The notes: generated from the letters alone by a model not told the origin. 64,000 nt of DNA from Phoebastria nigripes (GCA_035582835.1 JAYKAV010002779.1:279776-343775), one strand, 5' to 3'; positions 13,054 to 25,141 are shown, counted from the first letter of the stretch. Numbers and translations are program-made.

Positions 13054-14079
13054 CCTGGTCTTTTAGTTTTCAGGTATTATTGTTGTAGAGTGGTCTAATC
13101 AGTGTAGGATGAGAGACTAGGCAGCATCCAGTCAGTTGATTACATCATTGGAAAACAACTGNCTATAAATTCATTTAATGCAAGCAGTTTGACCAGCACC
13201 TGTGATGAGGCAACAAAGAAACAGAGGATGCTGTATCTGTCCCTCTTCTGACTTCTGGAAACAGGGCAAACTTTGGTGGAAGGGGTGGTGAGAAAGAAAA
13301 GAACAGCTAGTTAATAGTTAGAAGTCGAGCTGGATTGACTTTTCTCAAATATCTCAGGAATATAACAGCAGAAGTTGTCACGTATGAAGGTAAAGCAGGA
13401 GAAACTGCAGATGTTGATTCAGAAAGAGTAGCAAAATTATAGTTTGCTATGCTTCCAGCAAAGTGTGTGCCATTACAGACCTCTGTGTGAAAAGTTATTT
13501 CTTCGTTCCCTCCTATTAATTACCCTTCCACAATAGCAAATTAGGTTAATAGGCACCAAAGTGTTATTATTTAAATATCAACACACTTACTTTCTTAATT
13601 TCTAGAAAAGCCAGCAATTCAATGTACTTAGAGCAGCAAAAAAAAATTACCAGTATGTGATAGGAATANATGGAATCTTTTCATCACTTATGGTTTTCTG
13701 TAATCTTTGCATAAGAATCTTTAATTATTCCTTTATTAGTTTCACTTTTGAATGCCTGCCTTCATTTTGGAGAGCAGATAATATCACCCAATTGAAGAAG
13801 GTGGCAATAATTTTCTTTTTTCCTAGGATTTTAAGACAAAAACAGATGACAAATTTTCCCTAGAATATAGGGAGAGGACAGGAGAAACACTTCCGATATA
13901 TGAAATATCAATTCCAGCTTCTGGACACTATAGGCTTCTTAAACTGAGCTATAGAAGCAGCAAAGATTTCATTCACAACATTTGGGTTTTCTTAACCGTA
14001 ATCTAGATATGAATAAGATGGATAGAACGCCTCTTAAACTAAAGCTGTATACTATCTCAGTATAAACAGCAATTTCTTG
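13054..14079. other. Non-coding DNA, nothing recognised
   Basis: No gene or named repeat was seen between the A/C-rich tract and the CR1 copy. Confidence 0.6.
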
Positions 14080-14238
14080 AGAGGTGGTAGGTGCCCCATC
14101 CCTGGAAACGTTCAAGGTCAGGTTGGACGGGGCTCTGAGCAACCTGATCTAGTTGAAGATGTCCCTGCCCATGGCAGGGGGGTTGGACTAGATGACCTTT
14201 AAAGGTCCCTTCCAATCCAAACTATTCTATGATTCTAG
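14080..14238 (+). mobile_element. CR1 LINE 3' end, young copy
   Basis: A plus-oriented CR1 3' end runs from about GAGGTGGTAGGTGCCCCATC through CCTTCCAATCCAAACTATTC and stops in ATTCTATGATTCTA, the typical CR1 terminal octamer repeat. It is about 159 bp, 5' truncated and non-coding. It lies in inverted orientation to the 9341-9487 copy, 4.6 kb away, with high identity by eye. CR1 insertions normally lack long target-site duplications, and none is seen here. Confidence 0.95.
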
Positions 14239-16784
14239 GACTCTTCAACTTAAGGTGCATACTGCTAGAAGACAGTTTCCTGCCAACACAGCCTTTTACC
14301 TCCCCAGAAAAGAAAAAGTCAAAGTCTATTGCAGGAAAAATATTTAAGTTAATATTCAGTTGTATCACAAAAGAGCTGGCATCCACATACAAAGAGAAGC
14401 AAAGGAAGCTGAAAACCATTAAAAAATTAGCTGTCATGAGTAACTGCATGTGTGTGTACACTTGTGGTGAGAAAGAGAGTATGTAGAGATAAGATTTGAG
14501 CACGGGGCTGGGAATATGGGACAATACAATGAAGGTAGTAAAATCAGATAGATGGTCCCATTCCTGTACAGTGTCTGCGCTAGCACCTATGTTTTCTATG
14601 GTATCTTAATGCCCTAGGCAAAGGAGACTAAAGTGAGTTGTAAGTTTCAGACAAAAATAAAATATATTAAAGCATTATTATGTTCTCAGATCTTCAATCT
14701 CCCTTTTTGCCATGTCAGATGAAACAAAAGTTGCCTAGGCCTTGGTGAAATGCTTAGTTCAATCAACTAGTTTAACATCACAAGCAGAATATCATATCTG
14801 TGTTAGTCTTAACACTTACTAGTTAACATCTTTGAAATGTAGGTGGTAAAAGCCTAAATGACCACAAAGTGTAATCGTTTCCTTTGAGCCACCTCAGAGG
14901 GGAAAAAAAAAAAAAAAAAGACAATAAAAAATAATATAAAATTTATATCACTATACTTATATATTTCAAAATATGTTTTACTTTGTTTTTCCGATAAATA
15001 CATGAGCCCTACTCATAACTAGCAATATGAGCTGTAATTTTTACTGGGATTGCTTATGAATCTGACAAAGAAATCATCTAAGTGTTCCATTATTTGTTTA
15101 CACAGAGAAAGGTGAGGAGAAAAGTGGGGGGTTCACATTCCAATTTTAAGTGATGTTTTTATTTGTCCATACATGAACAAGGTTTAGAAAATAAGCCTTT
15201 ATAATTATCATAATAAAAACAATCACATAAACAGGATATTTTTTTATGATTGGTTTTCTTAGTTTATAATATATTGTAGTAGAAAAAAATAAAACAAAAA
15301 ACATGCTTTGAAATTCTGTTTTTTCTTTTTCTTCACCACTGTAATCAAGAAGATAAAAAAAAAAAAAAATTAAATTCCAACTGGGTATATATATATAAGG
15401 AAAGATTTTTGTGTGGCTAAATCATACACTGACATTATTACATGAACATTGATAGACCTCCAACAATTGACCTGAATGATCAATAAAGACACTGAAATAT
15501 TGTATAACTGATAAATATTTTTTGCAGTAACTAGAAAGAGAGTGTAATCCTTTATGTTGTGTAGGGTGTACTATGAATAGAACCAAATGAATTCTCCATG
15601 AATACATTCATACTATACTGTAAAATGTAATCATATGACAAGTGTCTAGGAAAAAATGCTATACAATCAAATCATCAACAGATACACTTTTGAAACAGTT
15701 AGGATACATTGCATATTTTACCACTAAGCAAAATTACTATAAATAGAAAGTAAAACTCATGACTCGGTATGCATAACATTAGATCTGTATTGATAAACAG
15801 AAAAGGATTTTTTTCATTTAAACTTAAAAAAAAAAAAATCTCAGTTATGCATTCATACAATATCACGAAATATGAGTTACTGCAAAAGCAATCAGCTTAG
15901 ACAGCTCATTAATCTCTCTCATACAAATATTGTGATCCCTCTATCCTTCCTCAACAATTTTTGTGTGTATGATTTAAGGATCAAAGAAATGATAACTAGT
16001 TTCCATGACAGCTTGAGATACAATGTGTTCTGCAACATGATGAACAATTAAATTGTGATTTAATTTCCCTTATTATTTTATGGTAATATAACATTAACCA
16101 AATAAATATGCTCTGATTGTGCTATGTAGGTGAAGCAGTTTCCAGCCTTAAAACTACATTCATGCATTTGCTGAAACTAACCAGATTTCCACTAGTCCAA
16201 ATAATCTGTACTGACACAGTATTCTTTCACAGAACCTAAAATTATGTCTCCGCAGCCCTCATTTTGTAATGATACCCAAACGGGCTCTCATGGAGCTATC
16301 TTGTATACCAGAAGCAATGCAGCTGCAGTTCTCCTCCCAGGTTATGTTAAGAGACTGTTAAATTGGCTCCAGTATTTGCGTCAGCTTGTTCAGAATTTGC
16401 TAATTTGGGTATTTCCAAGTGGCCCTACTTTGCTAAATGCTCTGATGGAAATATTTCCATTACTTCTAGTAGACTTTGGACCACAGTCTGAACACTCTGT
16501 AGCAATAAATTGCATACATATGATATAAGTTATATGTAAACTCATTTTTTATTTTGTTCTTAACATACTGAGCACTGACAACGTGTGTTTGTTACAGTCG
16601 TAAAGATCAAGTCCCTTGTTCGATTCAGAAGGCTGGGAAGAGGATCTATAGTTATCAGCATTTATTGTAGAGATGTTTCTGAGGTTTTTTTGGGGCATTC
16701 ACTTTTGGATGTACTCACATTTTTCCACTTAGATAGAAATAATACACAGAATGTGATGAAAGAAAAGGAAATCTCTTCCCACAT
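14239..16784. other. AT-rich non-coding DNA with A runs
   Basis: No coding exon was recognised. A homopolymers lie at 14903-14919, 15355-15369 and 15826-15838. The overlapping opposed ORFs at 14222-14524 show no recognisable feature. Confidence 0.6.
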
Positions 16785-17362
16785 TGCAGCTTGGGCCCAT
16801 TGCCTCCCGTCCTATCACTGAGGACCACCAAAGGGAGTCTGGCTCCATTTTCTCCATACTCTCCTATTAGGCAGTTGAGAACAGCAGTAAGGTGTCCTCT
16901 TAGCCTTCCCTTCTTAAGGCCAAACAAATTTACCCAGCATATGCTCTGTCCCCCATTAATCTCCTTGATGGCCCTCCACTGGACTCACTGGACTAGCTAC
17001 ACTCTTGCTAGTACAGACAGAACATAACTGGCCTTTTTCACTGCAGGGACACACTGTTGACTCATGTGCAACTTGTCCTCCACGACCGCTGCTTTTTTGG
17101 GGGGTTTTTTGGTTGTTTTCTTGCCCCCCCCCCCCCGCTTCTTCTCCCAAGCTGCTTTCCAGCCAGTCAACCCATTCTCCCTTTGAGAGTTATTCCACCC
17201 CAGGTGCACTTTCCTTTTTCCTTGGTTGAACTTCCAGATGCTCCTTTCAGTCCATTTCTCCAACCTGTGGAGGTCCTGCCACATAATAGGCCTGCCGTCC
17301 AGAGTATCAGATGCTCTTCTCCAACTTGTCATCATCTGCAAATGCGTTNAGAGTATGCTCCA
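16785..17362 (-). mobile_element. Older CR1 LINE fragment with ORF2 C-terminus, disrupted by homopolymers
   Basis: Read on the minus strand, this segment carries the C-terminal CR1 ORF2 region. Conserved words include DLHRLEKWTERS, KFNQGKRKVH and KLHMSQQCVPAVKKAS, which match the usual CR1 protein in order. The low-coordinate part matches the CR1 3' non-coding region (GGGCCCATTGCCTCC; GGCCCTCCACTGGACTC). Within it, 17088-17140 has a G/T block and a 13-base C run that shift and replace the normal coding sequence. There is an N at 17349. The element is truncated at both ends and inactive, and more diverged than the copies at 9341 and 14080. Confidence 0.88.
17088..17140. repeat. T/G/C homopolymer block inside CR1
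   Basis: Runs of T6, G6, T6 and then C13 interrupt the CR1 ORF2-derived sequence. On the minus strand it reads as an A/C-rich block like those at 12927 and 18851, preceded by G13. Confidence 0.8.
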
Positions 17363-18850
17363 CCTATTTTGGAAATAAAATGAGTTGAAAATTTTTTTAG
17401 TGATGCTGCCATAAAAAGAGGTTAGCATAAGATCATAGACAACCAGTATAAAATACTGNACTCTAAACAGAAAAAACCTGTCTAAGAAAATGAGACCGCA
17501 TGCACCGTATAGATTTAACTATATGTGGTGCTACTGGATCTTCCATATTCTTTGGTATCTGCATGTATTTGTAGCTTTATCAAGTTAATAAAGACAATTT
17601 AGAACAAGTTTTCATTTGAAAATGAAAACAGTTTTCACTACTTTATTTTCATAATCCCCAGGAGAAGATACTGAAGGTATAACTGCTATGAAATGGGTAA
17701 CTTCCTTAACTGTGAGATACAAATGATTCTTTTGTCTACTGCACCACTGACGATGTGAAGTCTAGTAACTAAAACCGTTTTATAAGCTTTTCTCAGGTCA
17801 AGTGTTATAAAAACAGTCATTGAGCAATAAACACACTGGATGCTCTGTCCTATAATATTTTTAGCTATAATTATCCTTAATTTCACCAGTTTGTTCCATA
17901 AGGAAAACTGTGAAAGTAATCAGTAGTTTTCAATATCTTGTAAAACACATCTGCTCTGTTAAGAAAGGTCAGAACATTTTCACCCAAAGGAGTATCTGGT
18001 CATTTCAGGTGTTGTTGAATTTGTATGTTAATATACAACAAAACTATAGCTTTTTACCCACTCTTTTCCCAGCTCATTTTCCTTGGGTAGTTTGGACTAA
18101 ATAGCTAACATATGCCACAGCAAGTATTGCAGGAAACAATGACATTTAGAGTTACCTCTAGCTAGTATGAAGATGTCATATGGAGTTTTAATGTGTACAC
18201 GAAGTGAACCTACTTACATATTCAGTACTCTAAACACGATTAGTCAAACTTACTATATATACTGCAATGAGCATAAATAGATATATTAAAATTCTGTTTA
18301 TTCATTTTTTGGCCCACTGTGATTCATTAAACAGCACCAATGAAGAATCAACGTAAGGCCTAAGTGTCAGACACATAATTTTCAAAATCATAAAAATCAA
18401 GTAATTTATACACAGAGGGATGGATACATAAGTGGATGTTAAAATTATCACAAATCTACACAAGCAAATACACTCTTTACAATACAGAGTTTACAAGTGC
18501 ACAGGGTTTAGATTTTTTGTTTGTTTTTAAGAGGGTTTCCTTACACAGCTCAGAGAAGAAATCACATCCTTAAACCTGAAGAGCTCTGCTTTTCGCAGTT
18601 TAACATATCCCATCTGATAGATGGATATACAACTCATACAACACAGTCATCCTTCCACAGTTAAATGATCTTTACTAAGGAGGGTCCAAGCAACTATTAC
18701 TTGTTTAAACTGCAAAATAGTGAATGTCTGCCTTCCAAGGAGACATAGGTTCTGCCCCAACAAGCACACATCCCAAAACACTAATGCAACTAAGCAATTA
18801 AAAAAATAAAAAAATATACCAGTGGCTTACTTGATTATACTGAGGTAGTC
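17363..18850. other. AT-rich non-coding DNA, nothing recognised
   Basis: No gene or named repeat was seen. Ns and short chance ORFs only. Confidence 0.6.
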
Positions 18851-18970
18851 TAACAAAAAAACCCAAAAAAACCCCAAACAAACAACAACAAAAAAAACAC
18901 CACAAAAAAACAACCTCCCCCCCCCAAAAAAAAAAAAAAAAAAAAACCACCCAAACACCAAAACCAAACA
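18851..18970 (+). repeat. A/C-rich low-complexity tract with C9 and A21 runs
   Basis: AAAACCC and CAACAACA words run into a C9 run directly followed by 21 A residues (18926-18946), then CCACCCAAACACC. G is absent from nearly all of it. It is the second plus-strand A/C block of the window and the longest. Confidence 0.85.
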
Positions 18971-20192
18971 GGTTTTTCTAGACTTCTTGAACTTTTGATT
19001 CAGTTTCTAAAACACTGTTCAGTTTCTGTTGAAATATTATTTTAAAATCAGAAATCTGATTGCATGTGCTGAACAAGAGCTGAAAAAGATAGATCATTTC
19101 TGTTATAAGTCACTCAAGATACAGTATTAATTAGTCATTAATTCAGTATTTTTTTGTGTATTTAATTCCTTGAGAAGAAGCCTGTAAAAGAACCAAAATT
19201 CTACGGATGCAATGAAACTAACATCACAATTTTGGTTAAAATATTATGNATGGATCAGCTAAAGGAGTACTTCAAACTGCAGAGAAACCTTATTTTATAG
19301 TTACGTGTTTTATCGAGATCTTTGATGAATGAAGAGAGGAATAGCAATGAAAGACTTTTGTAATACAACAGTTCTCCTTGTTTCACTTGCATACATCACA
19401 TTCTCAGAAAACGTGAATTCCAGAGGCAGAAAGAAATGCTCAAAACACAAAATCCATGAAGTATACAGTGATTAAGTAATCAAGAAGAACTGTCCAAAAC
19501 CAATGGAAAATTCCGATTATCCATATTCCTTTATTAAAGCACCTTTTGAATCTAGTGATGCTAACATTGCTCTAGTAGCATCACTTCCAATACATTCAAC
19601 AAGAATTAAACCAGAAAATCTCATAATATCAAGCCATAACTCCTTACAATTAAATTAGGTGTTTACTAAACAGCTGATAATCATAAGATCCAGATAAAGA
19701 TGTAAAAAAGACAATTTTGGAGTAACTCTGGTACGGATTGTCCAGCACTCTTGGCACCTCAAACATTTTTCTGCATGGCAATTATTTGTTAAACCGTAAT
19801 CAGTAACTTTATATTACTATCTCAGTGCATCATTAGTGGCACAAGAATGCAGAGGTGATTTTTGTCATGGTTCTGCTAAGCAGTTTTCTCTGGTCTTTGG
19901 AAAAAAATAACAAGCATGGAGTTAATCAACACAGTCAATAACTGCAACTCTTTAAAAAACAAAGATCCTGACAGCCATCCTCTTCCCCTGAAGCTGTAAG
20001 TGCAGCTTCTGTAACTAAGAATAATCAATGGCAATTACCAATAATTTACTCCCTAGGATTGTTGAAAAATACTATACAGAAATCTGTCATAAAACCCCCA
20101 TTGAAAATGCCAATGAAAAACACATTGTGGGACAATGTGTACCAGTATAGATTGTAGTTAATTGCCTTCTGTTGTAACCTCTATACACAGCA
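18971..20192. other. AT-rich non-coding DNA, nothing recognised
   Basis: No coding or repeat signal was seen. Confidence 0.6.
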
Positions 20193-20278
20193 GGCCAAAT
20201 TGTGGTCTCAGTTATGTCCCTGTACATCAGTGAGGTTAATATGACTTGCATGGGCATATCAGAAAGAAGATTTGGGCC
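20193..20278. mobile_element. Relic of an ancient palindromic (MITE-like) element
   Basis: The 86-bp segment begins GGCCAAATTGTGG and ends AGAAGATTTGGGCC, so the ends are imperfect inverted repeats. Between them, CTCAGTTATGTCCCTGTACATC and the sequence after ATGACTT fit the arms of a degraded long palindrome. I recall very similar palindromes with central TTGACTTCA words as common old repeats in turtle and crocodilian genomes, but I cannot give a database name. It is non-coding and old, and shares its ends with the relic at 49320-49444. Confidence 0.6.
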
Positions 20279-20364
20279 TTGAGTAGCCAGAGACACTGTA
20301 GTTTGATGTATATGAATGACCTCTGTCTTATGCACTTGATATACTTTTCAACCTTTATTCTAAT

Positions 20365-20384
20365 AAAAAAAAAAAAAAAAAAAA
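20365..20384 (+). repeat. A20 homopolymer
   Basis: Twenty consecutive A residues preceded by TCTAAT, with no retroposon body recognised upstream. Confidence 0.9.
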
Positions 20385-21088
20385 GCAAAATCCCCAGAGA
20401 CACACAATACCTTAGCCTTTTTTCAGAATCACTGCTATGAGGCAATAGTGTATTATATTTTCCACTCTACAAGCAGACTGACTTGAGATTCTAAACCAAA
20501 CTTTCTAAACCAAACCAAACACATATGCACCCATAGAGAGCCAAAGGGATGGAGGGAACCAAAGGAATAAGACTTTTTTTTTCCCTAATCCCAGAAGATT
20601 TATCCCAACTCTCTATGGAAAAAAGTCAAATTGGTTTAGTTTGTTGCCACTGAACATGTAAGGAGATTTACAGTTTTAGGGATTATACTACCTTTTACCT
20701 CATATTTACAGCTCCCCACATCATATTTAGTTAAAGAATTCTTGGACTGATACTAATGAAAGATGAATTTTTAAAGATGACATTTCACAAAGAATACACA
20801 TTCTAATAACATGTACCATGTTAATGCCGAAGATCCCCATCAGAGGGACATTTAAGCCAGCAATCTACATATCCTAAATTGCATTTTCTGTTTGATTATC
20901 TACCCTCTTACATGAGGCATGCTCTTTCTCAGCCTATTGTCATATTCTCACAGAACCTTTTAGTTCTTGTCCAGTCTTCCTCTCTGGTTAAAGATCACAA
21001 AGACTATGCAAGTGCATCAGATGATCTAAGAAAATAATAAATAAATAAATAAAAAGCATCCTTCAATCTTTTTCATCTTTTTCTTTGA
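20385..21088. other. Non-coding DNA flanking the LTR insertion
   Basis: Nothing was recognised apart from an (AAAT)n patch at 21031-21055 just before the LTR. Confidence 0.6.
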
Positions 21089-21093
21089 CTGTG

Positions 21094-21688
21094 TGTTGTG
21101 GTTTAACCCCAGCCGGCAACTAAGCACCACACAGCCGCTCGCTCACTCCCCCCTCGGTGGGATGGGGGAGACAATCACAAGGGTAAAAGTCAGAAAACTC
21201 GTGGGTTGAGATAAAGACAGTTTAATAGGGAAAGCAAAAGCCACGCACACAAACAGAGCAAAACAAGGAGTTCATTCACTCCCTCCCATCGGCTGGCAGG
21301 TGTTCAGCCATCTCCAGGAAAGCAGGGCTCCATCATGTGTAACGGTTACTTGGGAAGACAAATGCCATCACTCTGAACATCCCCCCTTCCTTCTTCGTCC
21401 CCCAGCTTTATGTGCTGAGCATGACGTCATATGGTATGGAATATCCCTTTGGTCAGTTGGGGTCAGCTGTCCCAGCTGTGTCCCCTCCCAGCTTCTTGTG
21501 CACCCCCAGCCTNCTTGCTGGTGGGGTGGTGTGAGAAGCAGCAAAGGCCTTGACTCTGTGTAAGCACTGCTCAGCAATAACTAAAACATCCCTGTATTAT
21601 CGACACTGTTTCCAGCAGAAATCCAAAACATAGCCCCATACAAGCTACTATGAAGAAAATTAAGTCTATCCCAGCCAAAACCAGCACA
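21094..21688 (-). mobile_element. Solo LTR of an avian ERVL-like endogenous retrovirus
   Basis: A 595-bp LTR lies on the minus strand. It starts TGTGCTGGTTTTGGCTGGGA and ends with ...GGTTAAACCACAACA, giving the TG...CA ends of retroviral LTRs, and is flanked by CTGTG duplications. It matches a widespread bird LTR type that I remember by its start and its end region. In order on the minus strand I see a U3 region, a full CRE octamer TGACGTCA (21429-21422), a TATA-like CATAAAG just downstream (about 21411-21405), and an ATTAAA polyadenylation signal (21226-21221). No internal gag, pol or env sequence is adjacent, so the provirus has been reduced to one LTR by recombination. It could still act as a promoter or enhancer, which is unproven. 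Confidence 0.93.
21422..21429. promoter_or_regulatory. CRE octamer TGACGTCA in LTR U3
   Basis: The palindromic cAMP-response element consensus is complete. It lies about 10 bp upstream, on the minus strand, of the TATA-like CATAAAG. CREB/ATF proteins bind this octamer. The position next to the LTR core promoter fits a promoter-proximal site. Confidence 0.7.
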
Positions 21689-21693
21689 CTGTG

Positions 21694-22879
21694 ACATGGT
21701 ATTAGTAAGCACATTACATGTAAGACATAAATGAAAGGTATTTAAGTTGATGGAACAAATCTAGGATGCACATACAGTTTAGGAAAGGGCAATTGTTTGC
21801 ACTGCCTGTGAGACCATGCCTGCAGAAATTAAAATCTAAGATACAATGACATGAAATTTACCTTTCATAATCATAGCATCAGTCTCTCTTCCCCTTGGGT
21901 CTAGCCCTCAAGTTTCCCTCCAGTCCTGTGAGTGTTTTTTTTGTTGGTTTTGGGGTTGTGTTTTTTTTAAAGAATTCATTTCTGTTCCATTACTCTTAGG
22001 ATACCTGTCTTTGCTGACATTTCTTGTTGCTGCTGTAAGCTTGGAATGCCTTCCAGGAAAAAAAAACCTCAAGATCTATGGTAGGAAGAAGAAGAAGAAA
22101 TATTTGTATTACTACTCATTGTTACCTTCTGAGGTTGTTTATGAATGCATGAATGCATGAGTGGCATCAGCTGCTGAGATCAAGCTATGAAACAAAAGAG
22201 CTGCTGAACCAGCAAAAAATGGAGAAGAGATGGACTACTGCTGTTACTAGCTGTACAGGTGAAGAAAAAATTGACATTGCTTCCAGGCAAATGGAATAAA
22301 GCTTAACACAAGACTGTAGGGGAATGTTATCAAACACACATTCATCCCTTAGGNACAATGTAAACACACAATCCTTTGCTTATAGGAATTGTCATAACCC
22401 CAAGTAGTTTAACAGAACTGCAGCAATTCATATTAGCTGATTCTCTTATGAACCTCTTAAAAGTCACTGCCATACTGGTAATTCTTCCCAGGACTTGTGA
22501 ACAACTCATACTAACTGGACAAGTAGATGCCATAATGTACAATTAATGAAAGAGCAGAGGGTTCAGCGTTGCAGAAAATCTTCTGTAGATTAACAGCTGC
22601 AGAGAAGTAAATTGAAACAGAGAAGAGTATTTGAAAATCCATGATGTTTTGAGTCACAGACTTTGGATTTTGAGTTCGGTTCTGAAGTATGAAACACCAT
22701 AGGAGCTAGAAGACTATCTGAAAAAAACTATCTATTTTTGTCATCATTATCTTTTTATGATAAATGGTCAGTCCTCTGTTCAGAGGTAGATTCACAGGTT
22801 CTCAAGAAAACCTAATTACTGATGTGAATAGTACTGCCTTCGCTGTGAAAAAAACCACATAGCAGGTGTTGATGGAGAG
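21694..22879. other. Non-coding DNA with small simple repeats
   Basis: A T/G-rich block lies at 21931-21968 (T8, GTTGG, GGGGTTGTG, T8), a GAA patch near 22086-22100 and an ATGAATGC duplication at 22141-22158. No gene was recognised. Confidence 0.6.
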
Positions 22880-22902
22880 AAAAAAAAAAAAAAAAAAAAA
22901 AA
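22880..22902 (+). repeat. A23 homopolymer
   Basis: Uninterrupted A run followed by a purine-rich GAGGGAAAAGAA stretch. No retroposon body is visible. Confidence 0.9.
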
Positions 22903-25113
22903 GAGGGAAAAGAATGTGTCTAGCAGTTTTCCATATTGAAAGGGAAGTGATAAAAATGTTTTCAATTTCTATTTGTTTAGGTAAAAAAATCCCAAATTCT
23001 GATAGACAAATATTTTAATCTTGAGAATAGGTGATAAGGTCCTACAGTTTTAAGTCAGCTGTACAGTTTACATGCAGTTCTCCCAGGCTCCTCATGCAGA
23101 GGAAGCAAAACCAGTAAGCCAACAAACTGAGAATATGAAAGAATACCCCAACATAAGATCATCATACCAGGCTCACATTATTTACNGTGGGATGATAACA
23201 CAGAGCATGGAAAGATGCACCAGAGACCAGTTTCATTATCATTTGAGCAATGCCAAGGTTAATGGCATTGGGGAATGTTCAAGAACTATGTTGGTACAAA
23301 CTCTGCCTGGAACTCCTGAGCAGCAGTGCATCTCCTACACTGCTCGGACACTGTTCAAACAGAAGAGGCATCTGCACTGCTAATATACAGAAAGCAAACA
23401 GGCTNGCTATAACCAGCAATGTTTTACCTTGATGTTTAGATAGCTTAAACTGCTAGTTGTTTCTACCACTATTAAAAAATAATCTGAAAGGAAAAAAAAA
23501 ATCTAGCAAATATAAAAGTATCTTCCATTAGACAGAGTGTGGTTTAAGGAGGGAAAACAAACCCACCACAACACCTATTTGTTGGCAAATTACTTTGTAA
23601 CAGCTTTCTGATAGAAACTAGTCATGTGACCTTGCATAGCAGTGTGTTTTCCCTATGAAAATATCAGAAATCATACCATATTTTAATGAGTTTGGAAGTA
23701 AAAGAGTGTGTGTTTGTGTAGGTGGTTCTAAATCACAGAGTTACTGAAACAACGTAGGAAGTAGCATTTGGGCTGTTGGTATTCTGTGTCTTTCTAAAAT
23801 ACACCCATTTAGGAAGCTGCATACACCATAAATAACCTTATTGAAATCACGTGTGACTTGAGAGGATGGATGCATCCAATTCATACCATTTCCAACAGAA
23901 AACAAACAGCCCCCAGCCACCCCACCTCCCCCTGAAATTGTAATAAAATCCCTTTGTAGCCAGGTAATTTATTGTAAAAACTGTGGTCTACATGATTTTT
24001 CAGCACAGTCTTGCCGATACACAGAAAACTGCCACACACACAACCTTACACACATATTTTCACATCTGAGCAATAACCAAAAGGTGTCTTTATACTTTCA
24101 GTGATGGAGAGGCAAAGATAAATATAAAGCTGGATGGCTGACAGCTGGTATTAAAAACAAGGCCAAGTACTATCCAGCAAAACTGGCATAGTGATTTGAC
24201 TTAAACTCTTTGCTTACTTCTGATTATTCACATGTTTTCACAAGCAGATTGGGCTCACACCATATTTATATTTCTTTCTCCCTTTTTGCATGGTAAAGGA
24301 AGTCTTTACCTGAGGTTTTACTAACATATTTTTTCCAACACAATGGAAATAAAAATGCAGACAGCTAAAGACATTCATTAGCCTTCCGACAACAGACAGA
24401 AGAAAAATCATCCCATTCACTGTTTCTGTTGCAGGGTAATGACAGTGAGGCCCATATGAGAGAGGAGGTAGAGACTGATGTTACCTCTATGTACTCAAGT
24501 ACACACTATCAAAACTAGAAGCATGTGAATTACAATTTATCACCTAAATGGATGTTTCCAATTGTATCAGACATCAACATAACCACACACAAAAAGGACA
24601 TTAGTATCTCTTCCAGGATGGTTGTTCTTCTTTACAGGCTTTAAAATTCTAGTAAGGGTAAGTTCAGTTATCAATCACTTGGAAGAAAGATACCATGTAC
24701 ATATGATCCAGTGCTGCAACTAGATCTCTATGCCTATGCTGAGCTTCACTGCTGTGCTTCTAATTGCACCAGCCCTGTCTTGTTCTGCACACCACAGATT
24801 CAGCAGTCACTGCCTTCAGTTTTGTTACCTTTAAGATCTTAGTCTCCCGTCCTCGCAATTTGGCTGAAGTTGAACTCTAGACCACAGTCTCTTTATTCAT
24901 TGACATTATTGTTCTGCTTTTTTTTTTAAAAAAAAAAAAAAAAAAAAGGTACAAGCTGAGGGTTCAATTACAGAGGGCAGTTGCATTGCCCCAGGGGGTG
25001 GAGAAACCTGCAAACTGTGAATCAGAGTTACAATATGCCTCCTATTTCTCTTCTTCTATAAAATCATTGATGTATCCCTCCTACACCACCCCTATACTTA
25101 ATTATATACTAAG
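22903..25113. other. AT-rich non-coding DNA
   Basis: No gene was recognised. A T10-A20 junction at 24918-24947 forms a potential hairpin of ten A:T pairs. Confidence 0.6.
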
Positions 25114-25141
25114 GCATGTATAATTAATTAATTATACATGC
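25114..25141. repeat. 28-bp perfect palindrome
   Basis: The arm GCATGTATAATTAA is followed immediately by its exact reverse complement, giving 14 of 14 matched pairs with no spacer. The centre holds repeated TTAATTAA/ATTA words, which are typical homeodomain-type cores. AT-richness raises the chance of palindromes, but 14 pairs with GC-containing ends is uncommon. Confidence 0.85.

Larger units (their letters stand above)
21089..21693. repeat. 5-bp target-site duplication CTGTG around the LTR
   Basis: CTGTG occurs directly before the LTR (21089-21093) and directly after it (21689-21693). Retroviral integrases make such duplications, and 5 bp is usual for ERVL-like elements. The exact match fixes the element borders. 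Confidence 0.9.

Noticed and set aside
16997..17428. 143-codon minus-strand ORF as a host gene
   Set aside because: The readable part is CR1 ORF2 C-terminus, and the rest is homopolymer and flank.
21300..21577. ORFs of 87 and 69 codons
   Set aside because: They lie entirely within the non-coding LTR.
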